Shown here: positions 42,587 through 50,686 of the stretch, one piece after another
How the letters are laid out: every line of letters starts with the position of its first letter
Position numbering within the stretch: the first letter of the stretch is position 1
NCBI RefSeq assembly: GCF_015477835.1
Contig: NZ_JADLQN010000006.1
Location: forward strand, 62,001 to 126,000
Source of the DNA: Nocardia higoensis
GTDB taxonomy: Bacteria > Actinomycetota > Actinomycetes > Mycobacteriales > Mycobacteriaceae
DNA: 64,000 nt
Direction of reading: 5' to 3'
Made by a program: the position numbers and the translations under genes
Notes under the pieces: generated by a model
Told to the model about the DNA's origin: nothing
The model's input: the letters and a program-made list of their open reading frames with translations, nothing else
Database searches by the model: none

Positions 42587-42850
42587 TTCCATCGCGAAAC
42601 GTTCCATTCGAACGGTTTTCGGGTGTTCGCGTGGCCGCGGCGCCGGAGCGGCTATACGATTCGACGGGTTCTCCCGGTGTGTGCGTGAAGTGACCGCCGG
42701 GACAGTGTGTTTCGGCGGGTTGGCGGTGAAATAGCCGCCCGTCGGTGTGTTTTCGGCAGTGCAGTTCGTCGGTGGACGGGTCATGCCGCCATCGGGCACA
42801 GCGTGGTGCCACACCCGTAGTACACGAGAACGAAGTCTGGAGTTCTTCCA

Positions 42851-44104
42851 TTGAGTACGCCCCAGTCCCGGGTGCAGGCCCCGACGTGCCCAGTCGCGCA
42901 CGGCTCGCCCTTCGCTTCCGACGAGGTCGCGATTCCGCTCTACACCGAGGAATTCGCGGCCGATCCGCACCGGTACTACCGGCAGATGCGCGCCCGCTAC
43001 GGCTCGCTGGCCCCGGTGGAGCTGGCGCCGGGTGTCCCGGCCACCCTGGTGGTCGGCTACGCGACAGCGTTGCGCGTGCTCAACGATCCCGATCACTTCC
43101 CGGCCGACCCCCGCACCTGGCAGCGCAACATCCCGGCCGACTGCCCGATCCTGCCGCTGATGGCGTGGCGACCGATGGCCAGCCGCTGCGCGGGCCCGGA
43201 GTTCGAGCGCTACCGACAGGCGATCACCACGGGCCTCGAGCAGGTCGATCTGTATGCCATGCACGAGACGGTGGGCCGGATCGCGGTCCCGTTGATCAAC
43301 ACCTTCTGCCAGGACGGGCACGCGGATCTGATCCGGCAGTACGTCTTCCCGCTGGTGTTCGCCGCCCTCAACGAGATGCTCGGCTGCCCGCCCGAGGTCG
43401 GCCAGAAGGTCGCGGCGGGCACCTCGGCGCTGCTCGAGGGGGTGGAGGCGGAGAAGGGCAATCAGATGCTCACCGAGGCGTTGCAGCAGTTGGTGATCCT
43501 CAAGCGCGCCGATCCCCGCCACGACGTCACCACGGCGCTGCTGCGTCATCCCGCGGGCCTCGACGATCAGGAAGCCGCCACCCACGTCTCGCAGGTCTAC
43601 GGCAGCGGCATCGAGTTCGAGTTGAACCTGATCGCCAACACCCTGTTGCTGATCTTCACCGACCACCGCTTCGGCGACAGCGTGCTCGGCGGCAACCTCA
43701 GTTCGCGCGACGCCCTCGACGAAGTGCTGTTCAACGACCCGCCGGTGGCGAACATGCTGATCACCTATCCTCGTCAGCCGATGCTCATCGACGACGTCTG
43801 GCTACCCGCGCACCAGCCCGTGGTCATCTCCATGGCCGCCTGCAACAACGATCCCGCCGTCCACTCGGGCGACCTCACCGGCAACCGTTCCCATCTGGCC
43901 TGGGGCATCGGCCCGCACGCCTGCCCGGCCCAGGCGCTGGCCCATCTCATCGCCCAGGACGCCATCGACCAACTGCTCGACGCGCTGCCGGAGATCCGCG
44001 TCGCGTTGCCCGACGGCGGTCCGATCTGGCGATCCGGTCCTTTCCACCGGGCGCTGGCCGAACTGCCGGTGACCTTTCCGCCGATGGCGCCGCTGGTCGT
44101 CTAG
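42851..44104 (+). CDS. Atypical cytochrome P450 without ExxR (CYP157-like)
   Basis: 417 residues; TTG start at 42851, eight bases after GGAG, because no ATG or GTG lies suitably. The heme loop LAWGIGPHACPAQAL supplies Cys358. The I-helix reads YGSGIEFELNLIANTL and has no acid-Thr pair. The K-helix reads EVLF (291-294) where ExxR is expected, followed by the normal NDPPVANM. CYP157 proteins of Streptomyces also lack ExxR, and this one resembles them in the I-helix and heme loop. It may still bind heme, but classical oxygen activation is doubtful. No ferredoxin gene is adjacent. Confidence 0.85.
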   Translation: MSTPQSRVQAPTCPVAHGSPFASDEVAIPLYTEEFAADPHRYYRQMRARYGSLAPVELAPGVPATLVVGYATALRVLNDPDHFPADPRTWQRNIPADCPILPLMAWRPMASRCAGPEFERYRQAITTGLEQVDLYAMHETVGRIAVPLINTFCQDGHADLIRQYVFPLVFAALNEMLGCPPEVGQKVAAGTSALLEGVEAEKGNQMLTEALQQLVILKRADPRHDVTTALLRHPAGLDDQEAATHVSQVYGSGIEFELNLIANTLLLIFTDHRFGDSVLGGNLSSRDALDEVLFNDPPVANMLITYPRQPMLIDDVWLPAHQPVVISMAACNNDPAVHSGDLTGNRSHLAWGIGPHACPAQALAHLIAQDAIDQLLDALPEIRVALPDGGPIWRSGPFHRALAELPVTFPPMAPLVV

Positions 44105-44169
44105 CCACTTTCCGGTACGGCCGAGGGGCGAGTCCGGACTGTCGGCGGGCGGCGCTACTCTGCCTGATC

Positions 44170-44850
44170 ATGGTCAGCCCCGATACCGCCCTGCGTCGAC
44201 TCCTGCGTGACACCGCAAAACTGCTCCAGCCCTACGGTTTTCACGGAAACGAGCCCACCTGGAAGCGGGTGGAGGACGCGGGTGTCGCCTCGGTCGGCCG
44301 GACCAGGGTGTCGCGGACGTGGACCGACGGTCAGCAGACGCTCGCCTTCGGGCTGACCTCGAGCGCGACACCGGCGGCATGGTGGGAGTACTGCCGCCGA
44401 CGTGACGAAGCGCGGGGGCTCACCCCGGTCCCGCTGGCGGCGGCCACCGGTCCGGACCTCCTCGGCCCGCACCCGAAACCCGGCGAGCCGCCCGCGCCCT
44501 GGACGCTGCGGGTGGATCCGGATCAGCCGGGCGGGCACGCGCTGCAGGCCGATATCGAGGCGATTCGCGACGAACTCCCCCGCCGGGTCCACGCCTACGC
44601 GCGGCGGGCGGTGCAGTTGCTCGAGCCCGGTCGCTATCTCGAGGAACTGCTGGCGCTGCCCGATCCGGTGCTACGGACCCGGGAGGCGATCGTCGTGCTC
44701 TCGGCCGAGGGCGGGCCGGGACCCCGGCTCGACGAGGCGATCGAGCGATTCCGGGAGTGCGCTGCCCGCGACGGCGCGGCGGACCGTGTCGACGAGGTCG
44801 TCGAATACGCAAAAGACCGCAGTTCCCGGGCGCCGGACCTGGTCGGCTGA
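44170..44850 (+). CDS. Hypothetical protein, 226 residues
   Basis: ATG 44170. The start ALRRLLRDTAKLLQPYGFHG, with TWKRVEDAGVASVGRTRVSR and QQTLAFGLTSSATPAAWWEY, resembles DUF4304-like proteins in which a core beta-sheet follows one helix; the match is loose. The C-terminal part is helical and charged. No ribosome site stands out. It has no signal peptide. It may be co-transcribed with the P450, 65 bases upstream. Confidence 0.6.
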   Translation: MVSPDTALRRLLRDTAKLLQPYGFHGNEPTWKRVEDAGVASVGRTRVSRTWTDGQQTLAFGLTSSATPAAWWEYCRRRDEARGLTPVPLAAATGPDLLGPHPKPGEPPAPWTLRVDPDQPGGHALQADIEAIRDELPRRVHAYARRAVQLLEPGRYLEELLALPDPVLRTREAIVVLSAEGGPGPRLDEAIERFRECAARDGAADRVDEVVEYAKDRSSRAPDLVG

Positions 44851-45057
44851 CCGGCGCCCAGCTCACCAGGTGTCCGGCCACCTCTCCGCCGCCAGGCGAT
44901 CCGGCGGCATCGTCGCGGCCACCGGATTCCGATGGTTGCGCGCGCGTCGATCGCCTGCACGGGTCACCGGCCGCCGCCTCGGCCTCGTCTGCGGCCGTGC
45001 GCGCTGCTCCCGCGACTCCGGTGTGGTCTCAGGCGACCTCCGCGCGCAGAGCAGCAA

Positions 45058-45567
45058 CTACCCGAGGAAGGGGCCGTCGCCGGTTGGGAGAGTCTGCCCG
45101 CGCACGCCAGCCGCGAGAAGGCGATGGGCCTCCTCGGCGCCGTTCAAGGCGCGACTGGTGCGGCGACGGACCTTCCAGCCCTTGCCGGTCCGCTCGAAGA
45201 GCCAGTGATGGGCCGTGGCGCGGGCGACGAGGAAGTCGCCGTCGCGGTGCAGGACGAGCAGCGAGTAGCTGGCCGCTGCGGCGGTGTCACCGTCCACGGT
45301 GGCGTGCACGGGGCCCTGGAAGTGGGTGCAGCCGTGGCGGATGAGGCTCTGGTGGGCGGTGGAGCGAACCATCGCGGTGATCTCGTTGCGGCCGGACATG
45401 TAGAGGCCGTCGACGTCGTAGACTCCCTCGTCGATCCACAGCTCGGCCACGTCTTCGGCCCGGCCGTCGTCGACGAGCGGGCCGTAAGCGCTGACCAGGC
45501 GCTGGATCTCGCGTTCGTCCTCCAGCAGACGCAGGCGCGCTTCGAGTGCGGCCAGGCGCTCGTCCAT
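45058..45567 (-). CDS. SnoaL/NTF2-like protein, last gene of the SDR-LLM operon
   Basis: 169 residues from ATG 45567, with GAAGGAG six bases before. Helical start MDERLAALEARLRLLEDERE, then IQRLVSAYGPLVDDGRAEDV, AELWIDEGVYDVDGLYMSGR and the final sheet HHWLFERTGKGWKVRRRTSR follow the SnoaL-like fold used by polyketide cyclases, dehydratases and steroid isomerases. It begins two bases after the stop of the LLM gene upstream, so they share one transcript. Confidence 0.82.
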   Translation of the reverse strand: MDERLAALEARLRLLEDEREIQRLVSAYGPLVDDGRAEDVAELWIDEGVYDVDGLYMSGRNEITAMVRSTAHQSLIRHGCTHFQGPVHATVDGDTAAAASYSLLVLHRDGDFLVARATAHHWLFERTGKGWKVRRRTSRALNGAEEAHRLLAAGVRGQTLPTGDGPFLG

Positions 45568-45569
45568 CG

Positions 45570-46454
45570 TCACTCCTTCTCGGGGCGTTCCAGTGGTGTG
45601 CCGGACCAGCGCGGCGCGAGATCGGCCAAGGCGCTGAGCTGTGCGCAGTAGTGATCGGCGGAATCGGCCATGAGGGAGGCGTTCACGGTGGTGGCGCCCG
45701 CGGCTTTCGCGGCGGTGAGACGACGCTCGGCCGCGGCCGGGTCGCCGAGGGGATCGAGCGGGCCCGCGGACAGGACGACGTCGAAACCGGGTCGGCGGTC
45801 GACCTCGGCGAGCATGGCGGCGGCGTCGGTGTAGGACAGGGCGAAGGGGGTCCAGCCGTCGGCGAGCTCCACCGCGCGGCGCAGCGAGCGCTTGGTCCGG
45901 CCGCCGATCCACAGGGGCACACGGGGCTGGACGGCGTGCGGGTCGACCACCAGGCCACCGAAGTCGTAGTGCTCGCCGTGGTACTCGGGGGCGGCGCCGG
46001 AGAGCCCGGCGCGCAGGGCGCGCAGGGCGTCGTCGGCGCGCGGGCCCCGGCCTTCGAACGGCGCTCCGAGCAGGGCGAATTCCTCCTCGAGGGTGCCGAC
46101 CCCCAGCCCGAGGGTCAGCCGGCCGCCGGAGACGACATCGAGGGTGCCGTAGCGCTTGGCGATGGCCAGCGGGTGGTGGTAGCCCAGGACCAGAACCTGG
46201 GTGACGAAGCGGATGCGAGTGGTGTGGGCGGCGAGATAGCCGAAGGTCGCCAACGGATCCCAGTAGGTGCCGCCGCGTTGTTCGGCGACGGACACCGGGA
46301 CGGCGACGTGCTCGCTGCAGGTGAGATGAGCGAAGCCGAGGGCGTCGGCGTGGGCGGCGATGCGGGCCAGCGCGGCGATGCCCGCAGTGCGTTCCCACGC
46401 GGAGTGCGCGCCCGGCACGCGAGTGACCACCGGGGTGGCGATCCCGAGACGCAT
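45570..46454 (-). CDS. LLM-class (F420-dependent-type) oxidoreductase
   Basis: 294 residues; ATG 46454. Luciferase-like barrel features: RIAAHADALGFAHLTCSEHV near the start, LAAHTTRIRFVTQVLVLGYH, PLAIAKRYGTLDVVSGGRLT, and LGLGVGTLEEEFALLG, all typical of the actinobacterial F420 clade. Likely a hydride-transfer enzyme in lipid or steroid breakdown. It lies between the SDR and SnoaL genes, separated by 3 and 2 bases. Confidence 0.87.
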   Translation of the reverse strand: MRLGIATPVVTRVPGAHSAWERTAGIAALARIAAHADALGFAHLTCSEHVAVPVSVAEQRGGTYWDPLATFGYLAAHTTRIRFVTQVLVLGYHHPLAIAKRYGTLDVVSGGRLTLGLGVGTLEEEFALLGAPFEGRGPRADDALRALRAGLSGAAPEYHGEHYDFGGLVVDPHAVQPRVPLWIGGRTKRSLRRAVELADGWTPFALSYTDAAAMLAEVDRRPGFDVVLSAGPLDPLGDPAAAERRLTAAKAAGATTVNASLMADSADHYCAQLSALADLAPRWSGTPLERPEKE

Positions 46455-46457
46455 CGT

Positions 46458-47276
46458 TCAGCCTTTCGAGCCCGTGGCCGGAGTATGACGTGCCTGGAAC
46501 AGTTTTCGCATCCGCTCGTGCGATGCCAGCAGCAATGGTGCGCGGTCGAGGCCGTTGCGTTTGGCGACCGCGTCGGCATTGCCACCCGCGATCCACAGCG
46601 GGCCGTCGGGCAGGTGCTCGAGGCCCTCCCTGGCGACGTCTGCGGGGTCGCCGACCCGCATGCCGGGCACGTCGAAGTTCAGGCCCGCGCGCTCCATGGC
46701 GGGCGTGCGGGTCACGCCGAGCACCAGTTCGAGCACATCCACTCCGTGCTCGCGCAACTCCAGCCACAGCGATTCGGCGAACAGTCTGCCGAAGGCTTTC
46801 ACCCCGGCGTAGACGGTCTGGTGGTAGCCGCCGAGGAAACCGCTCATGGAGCCCACCAGCAGCAGACCGCCACGCCCCGCCGCGCGCATCCTGGCGCCGA
46901 AGTGGTGCACCAAGGCCAACTGGGCGGTGATGTTCAGGTCGATGACGGACCGGAACCGGGCGAGGTCGCCGAGGACGAATTCGCTGCCGTAGCTGTTGGC
47001 GCCGGCGTTGTAGATCAGCAGGCCGACGTCGATGTCGTCGGTGGCCGCGATGATGCCCGCGACAGCTGCCGGATCGGTGAGGTCGGCGGACAGGGTGCGG
47101 ACCTCGACACCGGATTCGCGCGCCAAGGCGGCGGTCCGCTCGAGCGGACCGGGCTTGCGGGCGACGAGCACGAGATTCAGGCCCGCCTCGGCCAGTTGGG
47201 TGGCGAAAGCCGCGCCGACGCCCTCGGAACCACCGGCGATCACCGCCCACGGTCCGTAGCGTTTCAGGTCGGTCAC
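46458..47276 (-). CDS. Short-chain dehydrogenase/reductase, first gene of operon
   Basis: 272 residues from GTG 47276, six bases after AGGAGG. NAD(P) site WAVIAGGSEGVGAAFATQLA, the structural VGLLIYNAGANSYG, and the catalytic GSMSGFLGGYHQTVYAGVKA (Ser, Tyr, Lys). Oxidises or reduces an alcohol or ketone. With the LLM and SnoaL genes it suggests a short degradative pathway. A perfect palindrome at 47305-47318 precedes it. Confidence 0.87.
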   Translation of the reverse strand: MTDLKRYGPWAVIAGGSEGVGAAFATQLAEAGLNLVLVARKPGPLERTAALARESGVEVRTLSADLTDPAAVAGIIAATDDIDVGLLIYNAGANSYGSEFVLGDLARFRSVIDLNITAQLALVHHFGARMRAAGRGGLLLVGSMSGFLGGYHQTVYAGVKAFGRLFAESLWLELREHGVDVLELVLGVTRTPAMERAGLNFDVPGMRVGDPADVAREGLEHLPDGPLWIAGGNADAVAKRNGLDRAPLLLASHERMRKLFQARHTPATGSKG

Positions 47277-47304
47277 CTGAGCCCTCCTCGTTCCGTGAAG
47301 CAAC

Positions 47305-47318
47305 CAAGCATTTGCTTG
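47305..47318. promoter_or_regulatory. Palindrome upstream of the SDR operon
   Basis: CAAGCATTTGCTTG: perfect 6-base inverted repeat with a 2-base spacer, 29 bases before the SDR start. It resembles TetR-type operators that control lipid or steroid operons in this order. It is not the exact KstR or KstR2 box as I know them. Confidence 0.6.
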
Positions 47319-47500
47319 ATACAGTAACCCCACTAGACAGACGACGCGATACCTGGAACTCGACGCGACCATCCGTGGCGAGCGGCGGTGCTGTCCCCGG
47401 CTGGGCGCGACCAGTCGGCCCTGGCCCGAAAGTTGCGACTCGCCGACCTGAACAGCGCCTGCGGTCGTTGAAGTGATCTCGGTCTCGGTAGGGTGAGCCC

Positions 47501-48049
47501 ATGGCAGTTGGGCTCGGCATGAGGATTGCCCGGCTGCGGGCGCTGATCGACCATCCGAACACCGGCGACGGTGAACGCGCCGCGGCGCAACGGATGCTCG
47601 ACCGCATTCTGGTCAAATCCGGCGCGGAAGCGCGCCGGACGGTCGCCGGACGGGTGTACGGCGCGCGCTTCGCCCGCGCCGGCAGGCACGCCGACCTGGA
47701 ACGCATCGTCGAGATGATCCGCGAGGACATCGTCTTCGCGCGGACCCTCTCGGCATCGGAGTCGCCGACCGAACTGGCGCTGGTCAATCCCATCCGGGAC
47801 GCCCCCTCCGACATCTACTACAACGTCCAGGCCCCGTTCTACGGGCGGATCGTGATCACCCTGGAGAACGTGCCCCGCGAATGGGGCTGGGTCGTCGACG
47901 ACTGGGGCTTGGAGTGCGTCAGCCCGAAGTTGCAGGCCCTGGCCGACGAACTCGCCGAAATCCTCGACGCCTACAACTACGGCGGCACCGACGTGGGCAA
48001 GCGCTTCTTCGGCAATGTGAAGGTCGGGGACGTCACGCTGGTCTGGTAG
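47501..48049 (+). CDS. Hypothetical protein with DUF2786-like start
   Basis: 182 residues; ATG 47501. Residues 1-40 (RIARLRALIDHPNTGDGERA, then AAQRMLDRIL) recall the N-terminal helices of DUF2786 proteins. The rest is alpha/beta with YYNVQAPFYGRIVITLENVP and Trp-rich EWGWVVDDWGLECV, unknown to me. No membrane part. It converges on the membrane protein gene at 48056, leaving six bases between. Confidence 0.65.
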   Translation: MAVGLGMRIARLRALIDHPNTGDGERAAAQRMLDRILVKSGAEARRTVAGRVYGARFARAGRHADLERIVEMIREDIVFARTLSASESPTELALVNPIRDAPSDIYYNVQAPFYGRIVITLENVPREWGWVVDDWGLECVSPKLQALADELAEILDAYNYGGTDVGKRFFGNVKVGDVTLVW

Positions 48050-48055
48050 CAGGTC

Positions 48056-48592
48056 CTAATGGGTGAGCAGGATCTTCACGATCACGACGGTCACCGCCAC
48101 CCCGGTCAGGGCAGCGGCGGCCACCACCCAGTCCCGGGACGGACGTTCGCCGTTGAGGCGTCCGACGACGAACACAATGCCGCCGATCCGAATCAGCACG
48201 GCGATCTCCGCGAGGATTTGCGCGGTCCGTGGTTCGAGCAGACCGAACCATCCGATCGCGAGGATCACGCACGGCAGTACGGCGGAACTGAGGATCGGCA
48301 CCGAGTCGCGCAGCTCGCCGATCTTCTCGGCCCGCGAGAGTTTCTGCCTGCGTCGCACACTGTGCCCGACCGATTCGGCGAAGACGTGCGCGACGAACGT
48401 GGACAGACTCGTCCCCAGCACCACCAGGATGCCGACGTGCTTGTCCGAGGTGGTGATCGGCACCAGCGCGGCGAGCACCAGGACATTGCCGTAGACGTAG
48501 GCGCTGATGCGGCTGGCGGCATTGTCGCGATGCAGCGGCACGCGCCGGGAGAACAGCGGTCCGTGCAGGATCGCCTGCGCATCGGTTTCCAT
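48056..48592 (-). CDS. Small integral membrane protein
   Basis: 178 residues from ATG 48592, after GAAGGAG. About four or five hydrophobic helices: VYGNVLVLAALVPITT, GILVVLGTSLSTFVAHVFAE, SSAVLPCVILAIGWFGLL, IAVLIRIGGIVFVVG and the C-terminal VVAAAALTGVAVTVVIVKIL. Similar VIT-like or DUF proteins are common in actinobacteria, with no firm function. An upstream frame overlaps it and is treated as a damaged gene. Confidence 0.72.
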   Translation of the reverse strand: METDAQAILHGPLFSRRVPLHRDNAASRISAYVYGNVLVLAALVPITTSDKHVGILVVLGTSLSTFVAHVFAESVGHSVRRRQKLSRAEKIGELRDSVPILSSAVLPCVILAIGWFGLLEPRTAQILAEIAVLIRIGGIVFVVGRLNGERPSRDWVVAAAALTGVAVTVVIVKILLTH

Positions 48593-49185
48593 GGGTCTCC
48601 TTCCGGCAGGCCACCGCGGTTCGGCAGCGGCCGGGACAGCAGCCGGCGTGCCGACGATCCGAGCCGGGCCTGCGGCGAGAACCCCTCGATGACCGCGAGG
48701 GTGATCGCCGCGGTCGTATGCCCAGGACACGGCAGCCCGACGATCGGATCGTAACCGGCGAGCGGGGTGCCGGAGGTCGCACCGAGAACTGACACGCTGC
48801 ACCCCGCATGCGGCAGGCCTCCACCGATCCGGTCTCGACCTCGGCGCTCGGGCAGGCCAGCGGTCGCCCGCACCCAGCCCTCGACCGAATCCTCGACCGA
48901 CGTGCAGCCGAGCTCGAGATAAGTGCGCGCGTCGAGGAAGTCCCGCGAATACGCCGTGTACACCGTGTCGAAGGCGCGCAGTCCCGCGGCCGGTCTCGCC
49001 CCGGTCCCGCACGCCGGATCGGCCGTCAGCGCGGCCGGGAGCACGCAGTCGCGGCCGTCGGGGGAGAGCGTGCCGTGGGTGCGGTAGGTCAGCCGCGCGC
49101 CGGGGAGGCCGCACCGGGCTCGGGGCACCCGGCCGATGACGGCGCAGGCGTCCAGGTCAGCCGGTGACCTGCGCATATCCCTCAT
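48593..49185 (-). pseudogene. Probable degraded or truncated gene, Cys-rich product
   Basis: Reading from ATG 49185 (or 49176) the frame has strong third-position GC and protein-like text (GLRAFDTVYTAYSRDFLDAR, CTSVEDSVEGWVRAT, VGLPCPGHTTAAITLAVIEG) with seven or more cysteines. Instead of stopping it runs on to 48265, about 330 bases into the downstream membrane gene in another frame, where coding character is lost. A lost 3' end or frameshift near 48600 is the simplest view; an intact gene with a very long overlap is possible. Family unknown. It marks the left border of the accessory island. Confidence 0.5.
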
Positions 49186-49199
49186 TTTCGTTGCAGGGG

Positions 49200-49365
49200 T
49201 TGACATTCGGGCGCGCTTAAGTGAAGCTTTGTGCAGCGCCAGAGCTGTGCCTGCAAGCAGGTTCGAGCCGGTGCAGAACTCTTGTTGCGAAGCTTTCGCG
49301 ACAGCAATCTCTGACTCGATTCCTTCAGTGGCTTCGACCCGCTCCGGGTCGAAGCCACAGTTGTT
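49200..49365 (+). ncRNA. Candidate small RNA or leader upstream of the serine-hydrolase-like gene
   Basis: A consensus -35 (TTGACA at 49200-49205) is followed, about 17 bases later, by only a weak -10, and the segment ends with a perfect 13-bp hairpin (49329-49359) and TTGTTTT. No open reading frame fits, and the base composition is lower in GC than neighbouring genes. It may be a stand-alone sRNA or an attenuating leader for the gene starting at 49455. I do not recognise a family. Confidence 0.3.
49329..49359 (+). terminator. Rho-independent terminator
   Basis: GTGGCTTCGACCC (49329-49341) and GGGTCGAAGCCAC (49347-49359) pair perfectly around a 5-base loop; AGTTGTTTT follows. One of the most convincing intrinsic terminators in the window, but it lies before a gene, not after one. 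Confidence 0.75.
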
Positions 49366-49454
49366 TTCCGGGCCCGCCGCTTTCCGCGTCGGCTCGACAA
49401 ACGGCACGTCCTCGCATCTAGCTATGCGCATCATTCTATGACTCGGGAGTTTTC

Positions 49455-50585
49455 ATGAGTGACTTCACCGTGCCCGCGACGATCTCCTCGCCTGCGAGCA
49501 CCCCGTCGGCGACCTCCGTTCCAGGCATCGCATCGGCGACACCGGCGCAACTCCTGGTCTCCGGGGCCCGGGCTGCCGCGGCCGCGGGCTTTCCCGGCGT
49601 GATCGGGATGGTGCGCAATGAGCCCTACAAGGAGTACATCGCGGTCGGTTACCGCAAGTACCAGACGCAGCAACCCGCGGACTGGTCCGCGCAGTTCCGC
49701 ATCGGCGCGAACACCGAAGCCTTCACCGCGACGGTCATCCTCCAGCTCGAGGCCGAAGGCGTTCTGTCGTTGGATGACACGGTGCACCAGTGGCTGCCCG
49801 GCGTCGTCGCTGCCAATGGCAACGACGGCACCACCATCACCATCCGCCAATTGCTCGATCACACTTCGGGCCTGCCGGAGTACTCCTCCGATGCTGCCTT
49901 CACCACCACTTACGCGCTGAACTTCGAGCCGAACCAGCCGTGGCCCGCACAGACCCTGGTGAACATCGCTCTCACGCATCCCCCGTTGCACGCACCCGGA
50001 CAGCAGTTCGCTCACGCCAACACCAACTACGTGCTGGCGGGCATGATCATCGAGGCCTCGACCGGCAAAACCGCCGCCGCCGAGATCAACAGCCGGATTC
50101 TGATTCCCCTCGCCCTGGACGACACATCCTTCCCCACGGCGGACCCCCAGCTGTACGGCAACTACCTCGAAGGACATTCGATCACCTGGGGCATCTACCG
50201 GTTCGTCACCGCGTCCCAGGTCCAGGCCTTCGGTGCCGCGGGCGCGATCGTCTCCACGCTCGACGACCTGGCGACATTCACCCGAGCGCTCATCGGCGGC
50301 CAGTTGTTGCCCGCCGCGCAGCAGGCCGCGCTGAAAACCACGGTGCCGGTGCCGAACTCCAACGGCTCGGCCTCCTACGGCCTCGGCGTCCTGCGCGTCG
50401 AGACGAACGCGGGCCCCGTATGGCAGCACACCGGCGGAGTGCTCGGCTACTACAGCCTCTGGCTGACCTCCGACGATGGCTCGAAGCAGGTCGTGGCGGC
50501 TGCCAACGAACATCACATGACGGTCGGGACGTCGAGCCAAAGCAAGATCGGGCAAGCCGCCTTGGACGCGTACGCCGCGCTCTGA
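49455..50585 (+). CDS. Beta-lactamase-fold (serine hydrolase) pseudoenzyme
   Basis: 376 residues; ATG 49455 after GGGAG. The fold follows class C beta-lactamase/DD-peptidase relatives: LQLEAEGVLSLDDTVHQWLP, then TIRQLLDHTSGLPEYSS, and WQHTGGVLGYYSLW. Yet the SxxK motif is replaced by AxxE (Ala85-Glu88 in RIGANTEAF) and YxN by HxN (His187-Asn189 in FAHANTNY); only HTG (325-327) stays. Nucleophile and general base are gone, so hydrolysis is unlikely. There is no signal peptide either, unlike most relatives. It stands 101 bases before the toxin-like gene in the same direction and may belong to that system as a binding or immunity partner (inference). Confidence 0.88.
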   Translation: MSDFTVPATISSPASTPSATSVPGIASATPAQLLVSGARAAAAAGFPGVIGMVRNEPYKEYIAVGYRKYQTQQPADWSAQFRIGANTEAFTATVILQLEAEGVLSLDDTVHQWLPGVVAANGNDGTTITIRQLLDHTSGLPEYSSDAAFTTTYALNFEPNQPWPAQTLVNIALTHPPLHAPGQQFAHANTNYVLAGMIIEASTGKTAAAEINSRILIPLALDDTSFPTADPQLYGNYLEGHSITWGIYRFVTASQVQAFGAAGAIVSTLDDLATFTRALIGGQLLPAAQQAALKTTVPVPNSNGSASYGLGVLRVETNAGPVWQHTGGVLGYYSLWLTSDDGSKQVVAAANEHHMTVGTSSQSKIGQAALDAYAAL

Positions 50586-50686
50586 CCTCGGTCGCCGCCC
50601 GATCGGCGACGGGCGCCCCATCGAATTCCGCTCCGCACCGGGCGGCACTGCCGCGCGGTCAGCCGGCATGTTCCAAGAGGTAACCG

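Noticed and set aside
45567..47814. 918-residue minus-strand frame extending the SnoaL protein upstream
   Set aside because: Upstream part is an Arg-rich shadow of the LLM and SDR genes; the SnoaL gene has its own ribosome site at its ATG.
49220..49280. tRNA-like GGTTCGAGCC within the candidate small RNA
   Set aside because: The flanking bases do not pair as a T stem and no D or anticodon arm is present.
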